In this document: positions 56,099-64,000 of the stretch, piece by piece
Layout of the letters: the number at the start of each line of letters is the position of its first letter
Position numbering within the stretch: the stretch's first letter is position 1
NCBI RefSeq assembly: GCF_001021385.1
Contig: NZ_CP011773.1
Span: 5,394,001 to 5,458,000, forward strand
Length of the DNA: 64,000 nt
Direction of reading: 5' to 3'
DNA from: Mycobacterium sp. EPa45
GTDB taxonomy: Bacteria > Actinomycetota > Actinomycetes > Mycobacteriales > Mycobacteriaceae
Notes under the pieces: model-generated
Seen by the model: the letters and a program-made list of their open reading frames with translations, nothing else
Database searches by the model: none
What the model was told of the DNA's origin: nothing
Position numbers and translations under genes: made by a program

Positions 56099-56766
56099 CG
56101 GACCTCGGTGACGCGATGGCTGCGCTGACGGCCCGAATCGAACGGCTCGAAGCGCTCGACGAGATTCGTCAACTCGCCGCGAAATACACCGTGGCCCTGG
56201 ACATGCGCGACCTCGATGCACTCGTGAACCTTTTCGTCGACGACGTCCGAGTGCCAGGAAGGCGCAGCGGTCGTGATGCGCTGCGCGCCTGGTACGACGT
56301 CGAGTTGCGCCATGACCTCATGGGAAGCGCACACGGGGTGCTCGGGCACGTCATCGATACTCACGACGCCGACCACGCCAGCGGATTGGTCTACTCGCGC
56401 AACGACCTCGAGACCGAGTCGGTCTGGGTGATCGAGCTCCTGGCCTACCTCGACGCGTACGAGCGTCGCGACGGACGATGGTACTTCACCCGCCGCACCC
56501 CGCTGTTCTGGTACCAGAGCGATATCACCGATCCGCCGGTAGGACCTCGTAAAGTGCGCTGGCCCAATACAACTCCACACGAGGGACACTTCCACACATC
56601 CTTTCCCAGCTGGCAGGAGTTCTGGTCGGCCGATCCGGGCCGGCACGACCGACCGGTGCCCGCCCCAGCTGCGGCCGGTGATTGGCTTCGCACGCTGCGT
56701 CGTAACGCCGATACCCCGCGAGTGAACAGCACCGGCCGCGACAAGGACGACCCGAGGAACAACTAG
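56095..56766 (+). CDS. NTF2/SnoaL-like protein
   Basis: This 223-residue protein has an N-terminal NTF2/SnoaL domain (LDEIRQLAAKYTVALDMRDLDALVNLFVDDVRVPGR, then strands such as YERRDGRWYFTRRTPLFWYQ). A C-terminal extension of about 60 residues (WQEFWSADPGRHDRPVPAP...) has no recognisable motif. The GRW-containing strand resembles the 32250 paralogue (VDGRWLFAHRRHRLWYG), so the two are probably related. ATG at 56095 overlaps the ligase stop. Its role could be isomerisation or dehydration. Confidence 0.78.
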   Translation: MTDLGDAMAALTARIERLEALDEIRQLAAKYTVALDMRDLDALVNLFVDDVRVPGRRSGRDALRAWYDVELRHDLMGSAHGVLGHVIDTHDADHASGLVYSRNDLETESVWVIELLAYLDAYERRDGRWYFTRRTPLFWYQSDITDPPVGPRKVRWPNTTPHEGHFHTSFPSWQEFWSADPGRHDRPVPAPAAAGDWLRTLRRNADTPRVNSTGRDKDDPRNN

Positions 56767-56767
56767 C

Positions 56768-57898
56768 ATGTCCGCAGATCTCACCGCATCAGCCTTCACC
56801 ATCACCGAAGAGCAGCACGAATTCCGCTCTGCGATACGCGGTTTCCTCGCCCAGCATTCATCTGAAGCTGCGATCCGGCGCGCGATCGAGACCGACTTGG
56901 GCTATGACCAGGCCACCTGGCGCGCCATGTCCGACCAGCTCAAGCTCCCGGGGTTACTCATCCCGGAAGAGTACGGGGGCGAAGGGTTCGGGTTCGGTGA
57001 GCTGGCCCTGGTGCTGGAGGAAATGGGCGCCGCGTTGTTTACGGGGCCGTACTTCTCGTCGGCGGTGCTCGCGACCAGCGTGCTGCTCGATTGCGCGACC
57101 GAGACCGCCAAAAGCCGGTATCTGCCCAGGATTGCAAGCGGGCACACCATCGCGACACTCGCTCTGACCGAGCGATCCGGCCGGTGGGATGTTCCGAGCA
57201 TCGAGACCCGCGCGGTCGGCAAGTCGGGGTCTTGGACGCTGCACGGCGCAAAGTTCTTCGTCCCCGACGGCGCGTCAGCTGATCTGGTGCTCGTTGTCGC
57301 GCAAACCGAAACGGGCATTGGCCTGTTCGCCGTCGACGACACCACCTCGCTCAGCAGACGTACCCAATCGGGCCTGGACCCCACCCGCCGCACTGCTGTC
57401 ATCGAGTTCGATGGCACGCTGGCAGCCAGACTCGACGACGGCGAGACAGAGCAGAACCTTTCTCGCGGACTGGCATCGGCCGCGGCCGGCCTGGCCTGCG
57501 AACAGGTCGGCGGAGCGCAGCGCAGTCTCGACCTTGCTGTCGACTATGCCAAGGTGAGACATCAGTTCGGGCGGCCGATCGGGTCATTTCAGGCGATCCG
57601 CCACGAATGCGCGAATCTTATGCTGGAGATCGAATGTGCCAGGGGTGCAGCGCAATACGCCGCAAGCGCCGTGGACGTGTTTCCGGATCGGCTATTGACC
57701 GCCGCCGCCATCGCGAAGGCGTACTGTTCAGACACCTACCTACGCGCGGCCGCGGCCAACATTCAGCTGCACGGCGGCATCGGGTTCACCTGGGAACATC
57801 CCGCACACTTCTACTACAAGCGCGCCCAGTCCTCCGCCATGTTGCTCGGCGACGCCGATTATCACCGCAACTTGCTGGCTGACCGAATTGGCCTGTAA
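56768..57898 (+). CDS. Acyl-CoA dehydrogenase, beta-type subunit
   Basis: This 376-residue acyl-CoA dehydrogenase homologue lacks EPxAGSD (the segment reads TLALTERSGRWDVP) and has HGGIGFTWEHPAHFYYKRAQS near the C-terminus, the beta-type pattern. No alpha-type gene is adjacent; the solitary alpha-type protein at 39911 is a possible partner. It begins 1 base after the NTF2 stop and ends 3 bases before the stop of the convergent SDR. Confidence 0.87.
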   Translation: MSADLTASAFTITEEQHEFRSAIRGFLAQHSSEAAIRRAIETDLGYDQATWRAMSDQLKLPGLLIPEEYGGEGFGFGELALVLEEMGAALFTGPYFSSAVLATSVLLDCATETAKSRYLPRIASGHTIATLALTERSGRWDVPSIETRAVGKSGSWTLHGAKFFVPDGASADLVLVVAQTETGIGLFAVDDTTSLSRRTQSGLDPTRRTAVIEFDGTLAARLDDGETEQNLSRGLASAAAGLACEQVGGAQRSLDLAVDYAKVRHQFGRPIGSFQAIRHECANLMLEIECARGAAQYAASAVDVFPDRLLTAAAIAKAYCSDTYLRAAAANIQLHGGIGFTWEHPAHFYYKRAQSSAMLLGDADYHRNLLADRIGL

Positions 57899-57901
57899 GG
57901 C

Positions 57902-58711
57902 TTAGAAATCGGTTCCACCGTCGATGTTGATGACCGCACCGGTCATATACGCAGCCCGATCGCTCAGCAAGAACGCGACAAGCTCACCTGCTTCGTGCGG
58001 TAGTCCACCCCGACCGAGCGCCACGCGCATGTTCCAGTCCGGGTTGCTCGACAGGTGGGTGTAGATCGCATCTTCGGCAGGCACCCCGTATTGCTCGGCG
58101 CGGCGCGCCCTGATGTGGTCATTGGTCTCGGTGTCGAACAACCCAGGGCACATGACGTTCACCCGAATCCCATCCGGGCCGTGCGTCTTGGCCAGGATCT
58201 TCGACATCGTCAACACCGCGGCCTTCAAAGCGTTGTAAGGCGGGATCAGAATCTTGGGCGCCCGCACCGAGTACGCCGCGGTAGTGACAATGCTGCCACC
58301 TCCGTTGCGCTGCAGGTGCGGAATGACCGCGCGACACGACCGCACCGTCGCCATCAGGATCAGTTGGTAGTACCAGTCCCAGGAATCATCACCGTGCTCG
58401 AGGAACGGCCCCTGCTGGTTCATCGGGCCTGCGGTGACAGCCAGTCCGCGCAACGGGCCGAGTTCATCGGCGGCCCGATCGACCGCCCTGGCCACCCCGT
58501 CCCCGGGGCATGCCGCGTCCACGCTGATTCCGACCGCCCGCACGCCGTACTCTTGCGCCAGCCGAGCGGCCCTTGTCGACGCACGCTCACCATCGCGAGC
58601 CAACAGCGCGACGTTGGCGCCATCGGCAGCCAGCTGTGTGGCCGCTGCGAAACCCATCCCGGTGGTTCCGCCGACCACAACGAAACTTCGACCTTCGATT
58701 CCGAGTTCCAT
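57902..58711 (-). CDS. Short-chain dehydrogenase/reductase
   Basis: This 269-residue SDR has VVGGTTGMGFAAATQLA, AVTAGPMN at the NNAG position, Ser in IVTTAAYSVRA and YNALK. The NNAG motif is altered, as in some divergent members, but the catalytic Tyr and Lys are kept. ATG at 58711 follows GGGAGG by 9 bases. It is transcribed alone leftward, divergent from a TetR gene across a 218-base spacer that holds dyad site M. Confidence 0.86.
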   Translation of the reverse strand: MELGIEGRSFVVVGGTTGMGFAAATQLAADGANVALLARDGERASTRAARLAQEYGVRAVGISVDAACPGDGVARAVDRAADELGPLRGLAVTAGPMNQQGPFLEHGDDSWDWYYQLILMATVRSCRAVIPHLQRNGGGSIVTTAAYSVRAPKILIPPYNALKAAVLTMSKILAKTHGPDGIRVNVMCPGLFDTETNDHIRARRAEQYGVPAEDAIYTHLSSNPDWNMRVALGRGGLPHEAGELVAFLLSDRAAYMTGAVINIDGGTDF

Positions 58712-58761
58712 GGTGCCGAGCCTCCCGCCACGTTCGTTGTGAAACAACAAGCTCGCATGTT

Positions 58762-58784
58762 GAACAACTAAACGCAATATGTCC
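58762..58784. promoter_or_regulatory. Recurrent dyad, site M (GAACA-N13-TGTCC)
   Basis: It matches 9 of 10 arm positions. It lies 50 bases upstream of the leftward SDR ATG and 145 bases before the TetR ATG. The divergent SDR-TetR arrangement is the classic layout of a self-regulating TetR repressor. Confidence 0.65.
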
Positions 58785-58929
58785 GATTGCTTTACCAAAT
58801 CCAGGGCTGGGAGCGACACTCGTTGACCCCGCCCAACACACCGGAACACTCCGTGTCGCGTAGCATTGACAAGTTGGTGAGCTGCCGCAAGGGGCCTCCA
58901 TCAGGTCCTTCGAACAGGCAAGGAGCGAT

Positions 58930-59541
58930 ATGGCAACCCCTCGGGCCAGCGCCGCGATTCAGGATCAGGACGAGTTCGACCGCCGCGATCAGATTCTCGA
59001 GGCAGCCAACCAGTGTTTCGCCCAACTCGGCATCCAGCGCACCAGCGTCCAGGATGTGGCGCGGATGGCCAACGTGTCCCGCGGCACCGTGTACCGCTAT
59101 TTCGAAGACCGCACCGTCTTGATCGACGCCGCCATCGAGTTTGGTGCACAACGGTTCTACCAGCAGGTGGCCGCGGCCATGGCCAAGAAGTCGACCCTGG
59201 CCGAGCAGCTCGGCGCGATGGCCGAAACGCACGCGAGCATCCTGTTGGACCATCGCACTCGTAATCGGCTCATGGCCGACGACGCCGAGTTGATGCGGCA
59301 CATGATCTCCGACGGCGACTCCGCGGTGCGCCGGTCGACAGAATTCCTGGTGCCCTACGTCCGCCAAGCGCAGCAACGGGGGGAAGTCGGGGCACATGTC
59401 GATGTCGTGGCTGCCAGCGAGTGGCTGGCTCGCATCATCTACTCCTTCTCGACGGTCAACGAGGGCCAGACGTTCAACATGTCCAAGCCCGAAACGGTGC
59501 GACGCTATGTCGAGAAATTCGCAGTGAACGGGTTGCGCTGA
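58930..59541 (+). CDS. TetR-family transcriptional regulator
   Basis: This 203-residue TetR protein has the helix-turn-helix VQDVARMANVSRGTVYRYF (about residues 40-58) and a helical C-terminal domain. AAGGAG precedes the ATG. It is divergent from an SDR gene, with site M in the spacer, and site N directly downstream ahead of the aldehyde dehydrogenase operon. Flanked by two of the best-scoring sites, it is the strongest candidate for the protein that recognises the recurrent dyad. The effector would probably be a CoA ester or the growth substrate. Confidence 0.9.
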   Translation: MATPRASAAIQDQDEFDRRDQILEAANQCFAQLGIQRTSVQDVARMANVSRGTVYRYFEDRTVLIDAAIEFGAQRFYQQVAAAMAKKSTLAEQLGAMAETHASILLDHRTRNRLMADDAELMRHMISDGDSAVRRSTEFLVPYVRQAQQRGEVGAHVDVVAASEWLARIIYSFSTVNEGQTFNMSKPETVRRYVEKFAVNGLR

Positions 59542-59566
59542 TTCCGTAAGACCGCTTTGGTCAACT

Positions 59567-59589
59567 GAACATATCCTGTACTGTTGTTC
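59567..59589. promoter_or_regulatory. Recurrent dyad, site N (perfect GAACA-N13-TGTTC)
   Basis: All ten arm positions match, and part of the spacer resembles site H (ATAT...TGTACTGTTGTT). It lies 57 bases before the aldehyde dehydrogenase ATG and 25 bases after the TetR stop. Confidence 0.7.
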
Positions 59590-59646
59590 TCCATTGGGTG
59601 ATGGATCGCTGGGCTATGTCCGCAGGTCCGAGGATTCAGGAGACTC

Positions 59647-61116
59647 ATGGCAGAGATCTGGCTGGAAGAGCGGATGCTCATAGACGGGCAACTCACTGCC
59701 GCCCGAAGCGGCGATCGCTACGACAACGTCAATCCCGCGACCGAGCAGGTCATCGGTAGGGCTGCCGACGGCGCCGGACCGGACATGGACGCGGCGATCG
59801 AGGCGGCCCGCCGAGCCTTCGACGACACATCATGGTCCACCGACCACGATCTGCGCGTGCGTTGCATACACCAACTGCACACCGCGCTGACCAAGCATGC
59901 CGACGACCTGCGCACCACGACCGTCGCCGAGGTCGGGTGCCCGGTGGCATTGACATACGGACCGCAGGTCGATGCGCCACTCGCCGGCCTTCCCTGGGTG
60001 GCCGATCTGGCTGCGGGCTACCAATGGGAGAGCGATCTCGGCATCGCGGAGCCCTTCGGCATCAAGACCCGCCGCACCGTCCGACGAGAACCGGTTGGCG
60101 TCGTCGGCGCGATCACCCCGTGGAACTACCCCGTCCAGATCAACCTGGCGAAAATGGTTCCCGCGCTCGCCGCGGGCAACACCGTCGTGCTCAAGCCGGC
60201 TCCTGACACTCCCTACAGTGCAACGCTATTGGGGCAACTGATTGCCGAGCACACCGATTTCCCGCCGGGCGTGGTGAACATCGTTACGTCAGCCAGTCAC
60301 GAAGTCGGCCAACAACTCTGCGAAGATCCGCGCGTCGACATGATCTCCTTCACCGGATCGACCGCGACGGGCACCCGAATCATGATCGCCGCAGCGCCCA
60401 CCATCAAGAAAGTGTTCCTGGAACTGGGCGGCAAGTCGGCGTTGGTTGCACTCGATGATGCCAGCATCGATTCCGTCGTGACGTCCGCTGCCTTTGCCAC
60501 GACCACCCACGCGGGGCAGGGCTGTGCGAACACGACGCGGCTCCTGTTGCCTCGGGCGAAATATCGTGAGGGTGTCGAGGCACTTGTCGCCGCCTTGAAG
60601 GACTGGCCGTACGGCGACCCCACTGACCCCTCGGTACTGATGGGACCGCTGATCCGGGAGCAGCAGCGACAACGCGTACTCGGTCTGATCAAGAAGGGCA
60701 TCGTCGAGGGCGGCACAGTCGCGATCGGTGGTGGCATACCGGCGCACCTGCCCACCGGGTATTACGTCGAGCCGACGGTGATCACCGACGTCGACCCGAA
60801 TTCCACTGTGGCCCAGGAGGAGATCTTCGGTCCCGTACTGGTGGTGCTGCCGCATGACGGTGACGACCACGCGGTGCACGTGGCCAACAATTCCCGGTAT
60901 GGACTTTCGGGTGCGGTGGTGTCCGCCTCCGATGAGCGTGCCCGCGCCGTGGCCAATCGGATGCGCACCGGCACCGTGAACGTCAACGGCGGGGTGTTCT
61001 ACGGCGTCGACGTTCCCTTCGGAGGGTACAAACAGAGCGGCCTCGGCAGGGAGATGGGCGTTGCCGGTTTTGAGGAGTATCTCGAGATCAAGTCGATCGC
61101 GGAACGGGCGTCATGA
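59647..61116 (+). CDS. NAD(P)-dependent aldehyde dehydrogenase
   Basis: This 489-residue ALDH-superfamily protein oxidises an aldehyde to an acid. Active-site Asn160 (ITPWNYP), Glu259 (FLELGGKSA) and Cys293 (GQGCANT) are all present, as is GSTATG for the coenzyme. AGGAG lies before the ATG. It leads an operon with an SDR (4-base overlap), a small protein and a thioesterase fusion. A SDR-ALDH pair fits alcohol to aldehyde to acid oxidation. Confidence 0.92.
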   Translation: MAEIWLEERMLIDGQLTAARSGDRYDNVNPATEQVIGRAADGAGPDMDAAIEAARRAFDDTSWSTDHDLRVRCIHQLHTALTKHADDLRTTTVAEVGCPVALTYGPQVDAPLAGLPWVADLAAGYQWESDLGIAEPFGIKTRRTVRREPVGVVGAITPWNYPVQINLAKMVPALAAGNTVVLKPAPDTPYSATLLGQLIAEHTDFPPGVVNIVTSASHEVGQQLCEDPRVDMISFTGSTATGTRIMIAAAPTIKKVFLELGGKSALVALDDASIDSVVTSAAFATTTHAGQGCANTTRLLLPRAKYREGVEALVAALKDWPYGDPTDPSVLMGPLIREQQRQRVLGLIKKGIVEGGTVAIGGGIPAHLPTGYYVEPTVITDVDPNSTVAQEEIFGPVLVVLPHDGDDHAVHVANNSRYGLSGAVVSASDERARAVANRMRTGTVNVNGGVFYGVDVPFGGYKQSGLGREMGVAGFEEYLEIKSIAERAS

Positions 61117-61871
61117 GCGAACGATCGCTGGCGGGCAAGCGGGTCGTGGTCGTCGGCGCTTCCGCCGGAATCGGTCGGGCGTTCGCAGCCAGGGCAGGCA
61201 AAGAGGGCGCCCAACTGGTCCTGGTCGCACGGCGGGCAGACCGTCTCGCTGAAGTCGCGGCTGAGGCGGGCAACGCCACAACGCTGTCCGCCGATATCTG
61301 CGAACCGGCAGATTGTGCACGGGTCGCAACGATTTCTGCCGAAGTCCTCGGGCAGGTGGATCTGATCTTGATTTCCGCCGGCTATGCGCCGCTGAAGATG
61401 TTCTGCGATATCGACTCCCAGGATTGGCTGGACGTCCTCAAGACCAACGTGATCGGCGTACACCAGCTCATCAAATTCCATCTTCCGGTGCTCACCCCCG
61501 GCGGCATTGTCGCCGTGCTGTCGTCGGACTCGGTACGGCATCCGCATACTGCGCTCGGCGCCTACTCGTCGAGCAAGGCGGCTCTGGAACGCAGTCTGGT
61601 CGCCTGGCGTATGGAGCACCCGGGCTACCGATTCAGCTGTGTCGAGGTCGGTGCGACGGTGCCGACGGACTTCATCTCTGCGTTCGACCCCGAATTGCTG
61701 GGTTCAGTTTCCGGAGAATGGATTTCGCGAGGCCTCGTTCCCGGCGTCCACATGACGCCCGAAGGCGTGGCCGACGTGTTGGCCGGCATCTTTGCCAGCG
61801 CTGCCGACAACCCTGATATCGGACTCGAGCACGTCACGGTGAAATCCCCGGCTGCTCCCATGCATCTATGA
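61113..61871 (+). CDS. Short-chain dehydrogenase/reductase
   Basis: This 252-residue SDR has VVVGASAGIGRAFA, LISAGYAP in place of NNAG, Ser in VLSSDSVRH and YSSSK. The C-terminus lacks the usual GGxxx cofactor-site ending. ATG at 61113 overlaps the ALDH stop (ATGA). Probably it oxidises an alcohol upstream of the aldehyde dehydrogenase, or reduces a ketone; the direction cannot be told. Confidence 0.86.
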   Translation: MSERSLAGKRVVVVGASAGIGRAFAARAGKEGAQLVLVARRADRLAEVAAEAGNATTLSADICEPADCARVATISAEVLGQVDLILISAGYAPLKMFCDIDSQDWLDVLKTNVIGVHQLIKFHLPVLTPGGIVAVLSSDSVRHPHTALGAYSSSKAALERSLVAWRMEHPGYRFSCVEVGATVPTDFISAFDPELLGSVSGEWISRGLVPGVHMTPEGVADVLAGIFASAADNPDIGLEHVTVKSPAAPMHL

Positions 61872-61884
61872 ACGAGAGGATCAC

Positions 61885-62187
61885 ATGATCAAGAACGGAG
61901 CCCGGCTGCGCAGCCAGGTCTGTGACACACAAGTGATCGTCGTCCGCAGCGCCGACTCCCTCGACGACCTACGCGCCGGCGGTGCGCCGATGGTCCCGCT
62001 CGATGAGGCGGTCGACACCACTCTGAGTTTGGACGCGGACTTCGCGCAGGGCACTCAGATGGGTAAGCGATATGTAGACGAAGCGGGCGCCGAACTACTG
62101 GTCACCAAGGCGGGCAAGGGGTCTCTCTCGATCGGCACCTCGCCGATGACCATCAAGGACGCAAAGCCGCTGCCCGCCAGCGATTAG
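61885..62187 (+). CDS. Conserved-looking small protein, unknown function
   Basis: This 100-residue protein has no signal peptide or membrane segment. The sequence is compact: VCDTQVIVVRSADSLDDLRAGG, then a MVPLDEAVDTTL stretch, GKRYVDEAGAELLVTKAGKGSLSIG. The single cysteine sits in a CDTQVIVVRS strand. GAGAGGA precedes the ATG. It lies between the SDR and the thioesterase fusion. The strand-rich, glycine-containing pattern could be a small beta-barrel, but I do not recognise the family. Confidence 0.75.
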   Translation: MIKNGARLRSQVCDTQVIVVRSADSLDDLRAGGAPMVPLDEAVDTTLSLDADFAQGTQMGKRYVDEAGAELLVTKAGKGSLSIGTSPMTIKDAKPLPASD

Positions 62188-62223
62188 AAGAGTACGGTCC
62201 CGACCGCCGAGAGGAGCGCACGC

Positions 62224-63504
62224 ATGACCATATCCGTCGAGTCGGCGTGGCCGGCCCATCCCGACTACCGCATCGACCTCGTTCCCTGCCGCCTGACCGG
62301 CCAGGTATGGGACGGTGACCTCCTGCTCGCCGAGAGCGCTGACTGCCTCATCGTCACCGAGACCGATCACGTTGACCGGCTCTACTTCCCGGAGTCGTCG
62401 GTGCGCTGGGACATGTTCACCCCATCGGAACTCACCACCGTCTGCCCGTTCAAAGGTGTGGCCAGCTACTGGAACCTGACCGGCTCGGAACCCGCGCGAG
62501 ACAACGTCGTATGGACCTATCGCCAGCCGCTTGCCGAAGTGGCTGGTATCGAAGGCTACGTGTCCTTCTATTCCCGTGAAGTACGAGTGGTCGTGGTGGA
62601 GGACTGGGCGGACGGCTCGCGCGTCGCGGCCAACTTCCCATTGTGGGGCGACGCAACCGAACTCATTCGGTTGATCGACGTCCAACCGGTCCACGGCGAC
62701 GACTTCGTGGGGCCCGCTCACGGTCCGACCCGACGTGATGTCGTGGAGGGTGGACAATTCGCCGCCCAGGCCATCGTCGCCGCCACGAAGGCGAACTCCG
62801 GGCAACGAGTGACCTCGGCCTCGATGATCTTCACGAAAGCCGCGTCGTTCACCGCACCCGTGGACCTGCACGTGGAGGTCCTCAGGAAGGGACGCACGTT
62901 CTCGACCACCGAGGTTCGCATCAGCCAGCACGGATCGTTGCGCAGCGTCGGACTGTTGCTCTCGGATTCCGGCGCCGATGACGTCATGCGCGACGCCGCA
63001 GGCATGCCCGACGTGCCCGGGCCGGACGGCGCTGTGCCGTTCGCCGGTTTCGGCATGACGGGACGCGAAATCCGGGTGGTCGACGCGGCATACGATCCAG
63101 ACCCCGATCGCGTCGGACCACCACGGATCGATGCCTGGGTCCGGTTCCGCGACGCACCTGCCGAGGCCTACCTCCATCAGGCACTGCTCGCGCAGTCGAC
63201 GACGCATTGGACGATCGCCGCCGGCATGCTGCCACACCCGGGGCTCGGCGAGGCGCGCGCGCACCGCACACTTTCTACGGGAATCATGAAAGCCACCATC
63301 GCTTTTCATGACGACGCCGACGTGAGCGATTGGTTGCTCTATTGCAACGAAGCGTTCTGGTCCGGTCGTGGTCTGGTTCAAGGCGACGGCAGAGTCTTCA
63401 CACAGGACGGTCGCCTGGTCGCGTCCTACACGGTGCAGGCCATGGTCCGCGACTTCGACCGCACTCCGACGGACATGGGGCGCGACGACCGCACGGTCAT
63501 GTGA
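62224..63504 (+). CDS. DUF427 domain fused to a TesB-like acyl-CoA thioesterase
   Basis: This 426-residue protein has two parts. The N-terminal half (about 1-145) looks like a DUF427 beta-barrel: DGDLLLAESADCLIVTE, VDRLYFPESSVRWDMF, VCPFKGVASYWNL (the CPxKG motif). The C-terminal half (about 155-426) looks like a tandem-hotdog acyl-CoA thioesterase: VEGGQFAAQAIVAATKANSG, RTFSTTEVRISQHG, DLHVEVLRKG, and LYCNEAFWSGRGLVQGDGRVFTQDGRLVAS at the end. GGAG lies before the ATG. It would release CoA from dead-end acyl-CoA esters, or sense them through the barrel. Confidence 0.82.
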   Translation: MTISVESAWPAHPDYRIDLVPCRLTGQVWDGDLLLAESADCLIVTETDHVDRLYFPESSVRWDMFTPSELTTVCPFKGVASYWNLTGSEPARDNVVWTYRQPLAEVAGIEGYVSFYSREVRVVVVEDWADGSRVAANFPLWGDATELIRLIDVQPVHGDDFVGPAHGPTRRDVVEGGQFAAQAIVAATKANSGQRVTSASMIFTKAASFTAPVDLHVEVLRKGRTFSTTEVRISQHGSLRSVGLLLSDSGADDVMRDAAGMPDVPGPDGAVPFAGFGMTGREIRVVDAAYDPDPDRVGPPRIDAWVRFRDAPAEAYLHQALLAQSTTHWTIAAGMLPHPGLGEARAHRTLSTGIMKATIAFHDDADVSDWLLYCNEAFWSGRGLVQGDGRVFTQDGRLVASYTVQAMVRDFDRTPTDMGRDDRTVM

Positions 63505-63514
63505 AGCCGCGCTG

Positions 63515-64000
63515 TCACTGGCTGTACCCCAGCACATAGCGCCCGTCATCCGGATGGTGATACCAGCCCGCGGCAGCGCTCGTTCCGCCGTCGACGTGGA
63601 GGGTCTGGCCCGTGACGTAAGAGCTCAGGTCGCTCGCGAGAAATAGTGCGGCACCGGCCATTTCGTCGACATGTCCCGCGCGACCAAGCGGAACCATATA
63701 TTTCGCGTTCCCCTCCCCCGCCGGAGCCATCTTGCGCAGGCTCTCGGTCGACGTGAAATCGGGAGCAAGTCCGTTGACCCTGATGCCGTAGGGAGCCAGT
63801 TCCAGTGCAGCCGTCTTGGTGAAATTCACGACCCCGGCCTTGGCCGCGGCATAGGCCGCGAATCCCGGTGCGGCGCGGACCCCTTCGATCGTGCTGATGT
63901 TGATGATGCTGCCACTCAGACGCTCGTCGACCATCGCGCGGGCTACCCGTTGCGTGCACAACAACACTTGTGTGAGATTCATCTTGATCAACGCGTCCCA
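63515..64000 (-). CDS. Short-chain dehydrogenase/reductase (3' part, cut by window edge)
   Basis: The 162 visible codons encode the C-terminal two thirds of a classical SDR: SIINISTIEG with the catalytic Ser, YAAAK, NGLAPDF and YVTGQTLHVDGG. The reading frame continues off the right edge with WDALIKMNLTQV, and the N-terminal nucleotide motif lies beyond 64000. Its stop is 10 bases from the convergent thioesterase stop. It extends the catabolic block past the window. Confidence 0.88.
   Translation of the reverse strand, partial: WDALIKMNLTQVLLCTQRVARAMVDERLSGSIINISTIEGVRAAPGFAAYAAAKAGVVNFTKTAALELAPYGIRVNGLAPDFTSTESLRKMAPAGEGNAKYMVPLGRAGHVDEMAGAALFLASDLSSYVTGQTLHVDGGTSAAAGWYHHPDDGRYVLGYSQ

Overview
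The window is high-GC actinobacterial DNA, most likely from a Mycolicibacterium/Mycobacterium-type organism. The evidence is the strongly mycobacterial-looking PurD fragment at the left edge, frequent GTG and TTG starts, genes coupled by 1-4 nt overlaps, and the mix of mycobacterial-style P450s, acyl-CoA dehydrogenases, CaiB-type CoA-transferases, crotonases, lipid-transfer-type thiolase homologues with DUF35 partners, LLM oxidoreductases and a six-helix HAMP adenylyl cyclase. I saw no tRNA, rRNA, CRISPR array or insertion sequence, and no gene-free stretch over about 220 bases.

Layout. Bases 1-2040 are ordinary chromosome: purD (cut by the window edge) and an acetyl-CoA-carboxylase-type carboxyltransferase. 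A TetR gene follows at 2259-2903. From 2904 to at least 63504 nearly every gene looks catabolic. 2904-9142: amidohydrolase, thiolase-like/DUF35 pair, Rieske oxygenase, SDR, crotonase. 9266-13157: SRPBCC protein, an acyl-CoA dehydrogenase pair, P450. 13288-20896: four CaiB proteins (five domains), a miniature DUF35 protein with a thiolase homologue, a VOC protein. 20948-28242: P450, frameshifted acyl-CoA ligase, phosphotransferase, SDR, a second dehydrogenase pair. 28239-34779: small protein, second amidohydrolase, adenylyl cyclase, SMP-30 hydrolase, NTF2 protein, two SDRs, small membrane protein. 34745-41113: two P450s, LLM oxidoreductase, two crotonases, acyl-CoA dehydrogenase. 41110-51335: three crotonases, a nitronate-monooxygenase-like protein, a free lipoyl domain with a fused E1 alpha-beta dehydrogenase, NTF2 protein, third DUF35/thiolase pair, ligase, LLM oxidoreductase. 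51440-64000: MaoC hydratase, two TetR genes, SDRs, crotonase, ligase, NTF2 protein, dehydrogenase, aldehyde dehydrogenase, a DUF427-thioesterase fusion, and an SDR cut by the right edge.

How it works together. Four P450s and a Rieske enzyme could oxidise an alicyclic or terpenoid/steroid-like skeleton. Dehydrogenases and SDRs would oxidise alcohols and aldehydes, ligases and CoA-transferases would make CoA thioesters, and three alpha-type plus three beta-type acyl-CoA dehydrogenases, seven atypical crotonases, a MaoC hydratase and three cysteine-less thiolase/DUF35 pairs would desaturate, hydrate and cleave the chain or ring. The substrate cannot be read from the sequence.

The most striking signal is regulatory. 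Fourteen intergenic regions from 8.2 to 59.6 kb each hold one near-palindrome of the form GAACA-N13-TGTTC, matching 8 to 10 of the 10 arm positions by hand count and lying close to start codons. The one comparable spacer outside the catabolic block (2041-2258) has none. This ties about 22 transcription units and about 61 genes into one putative regulon, possibly run by one of the two TetR proteins encoded inside it.
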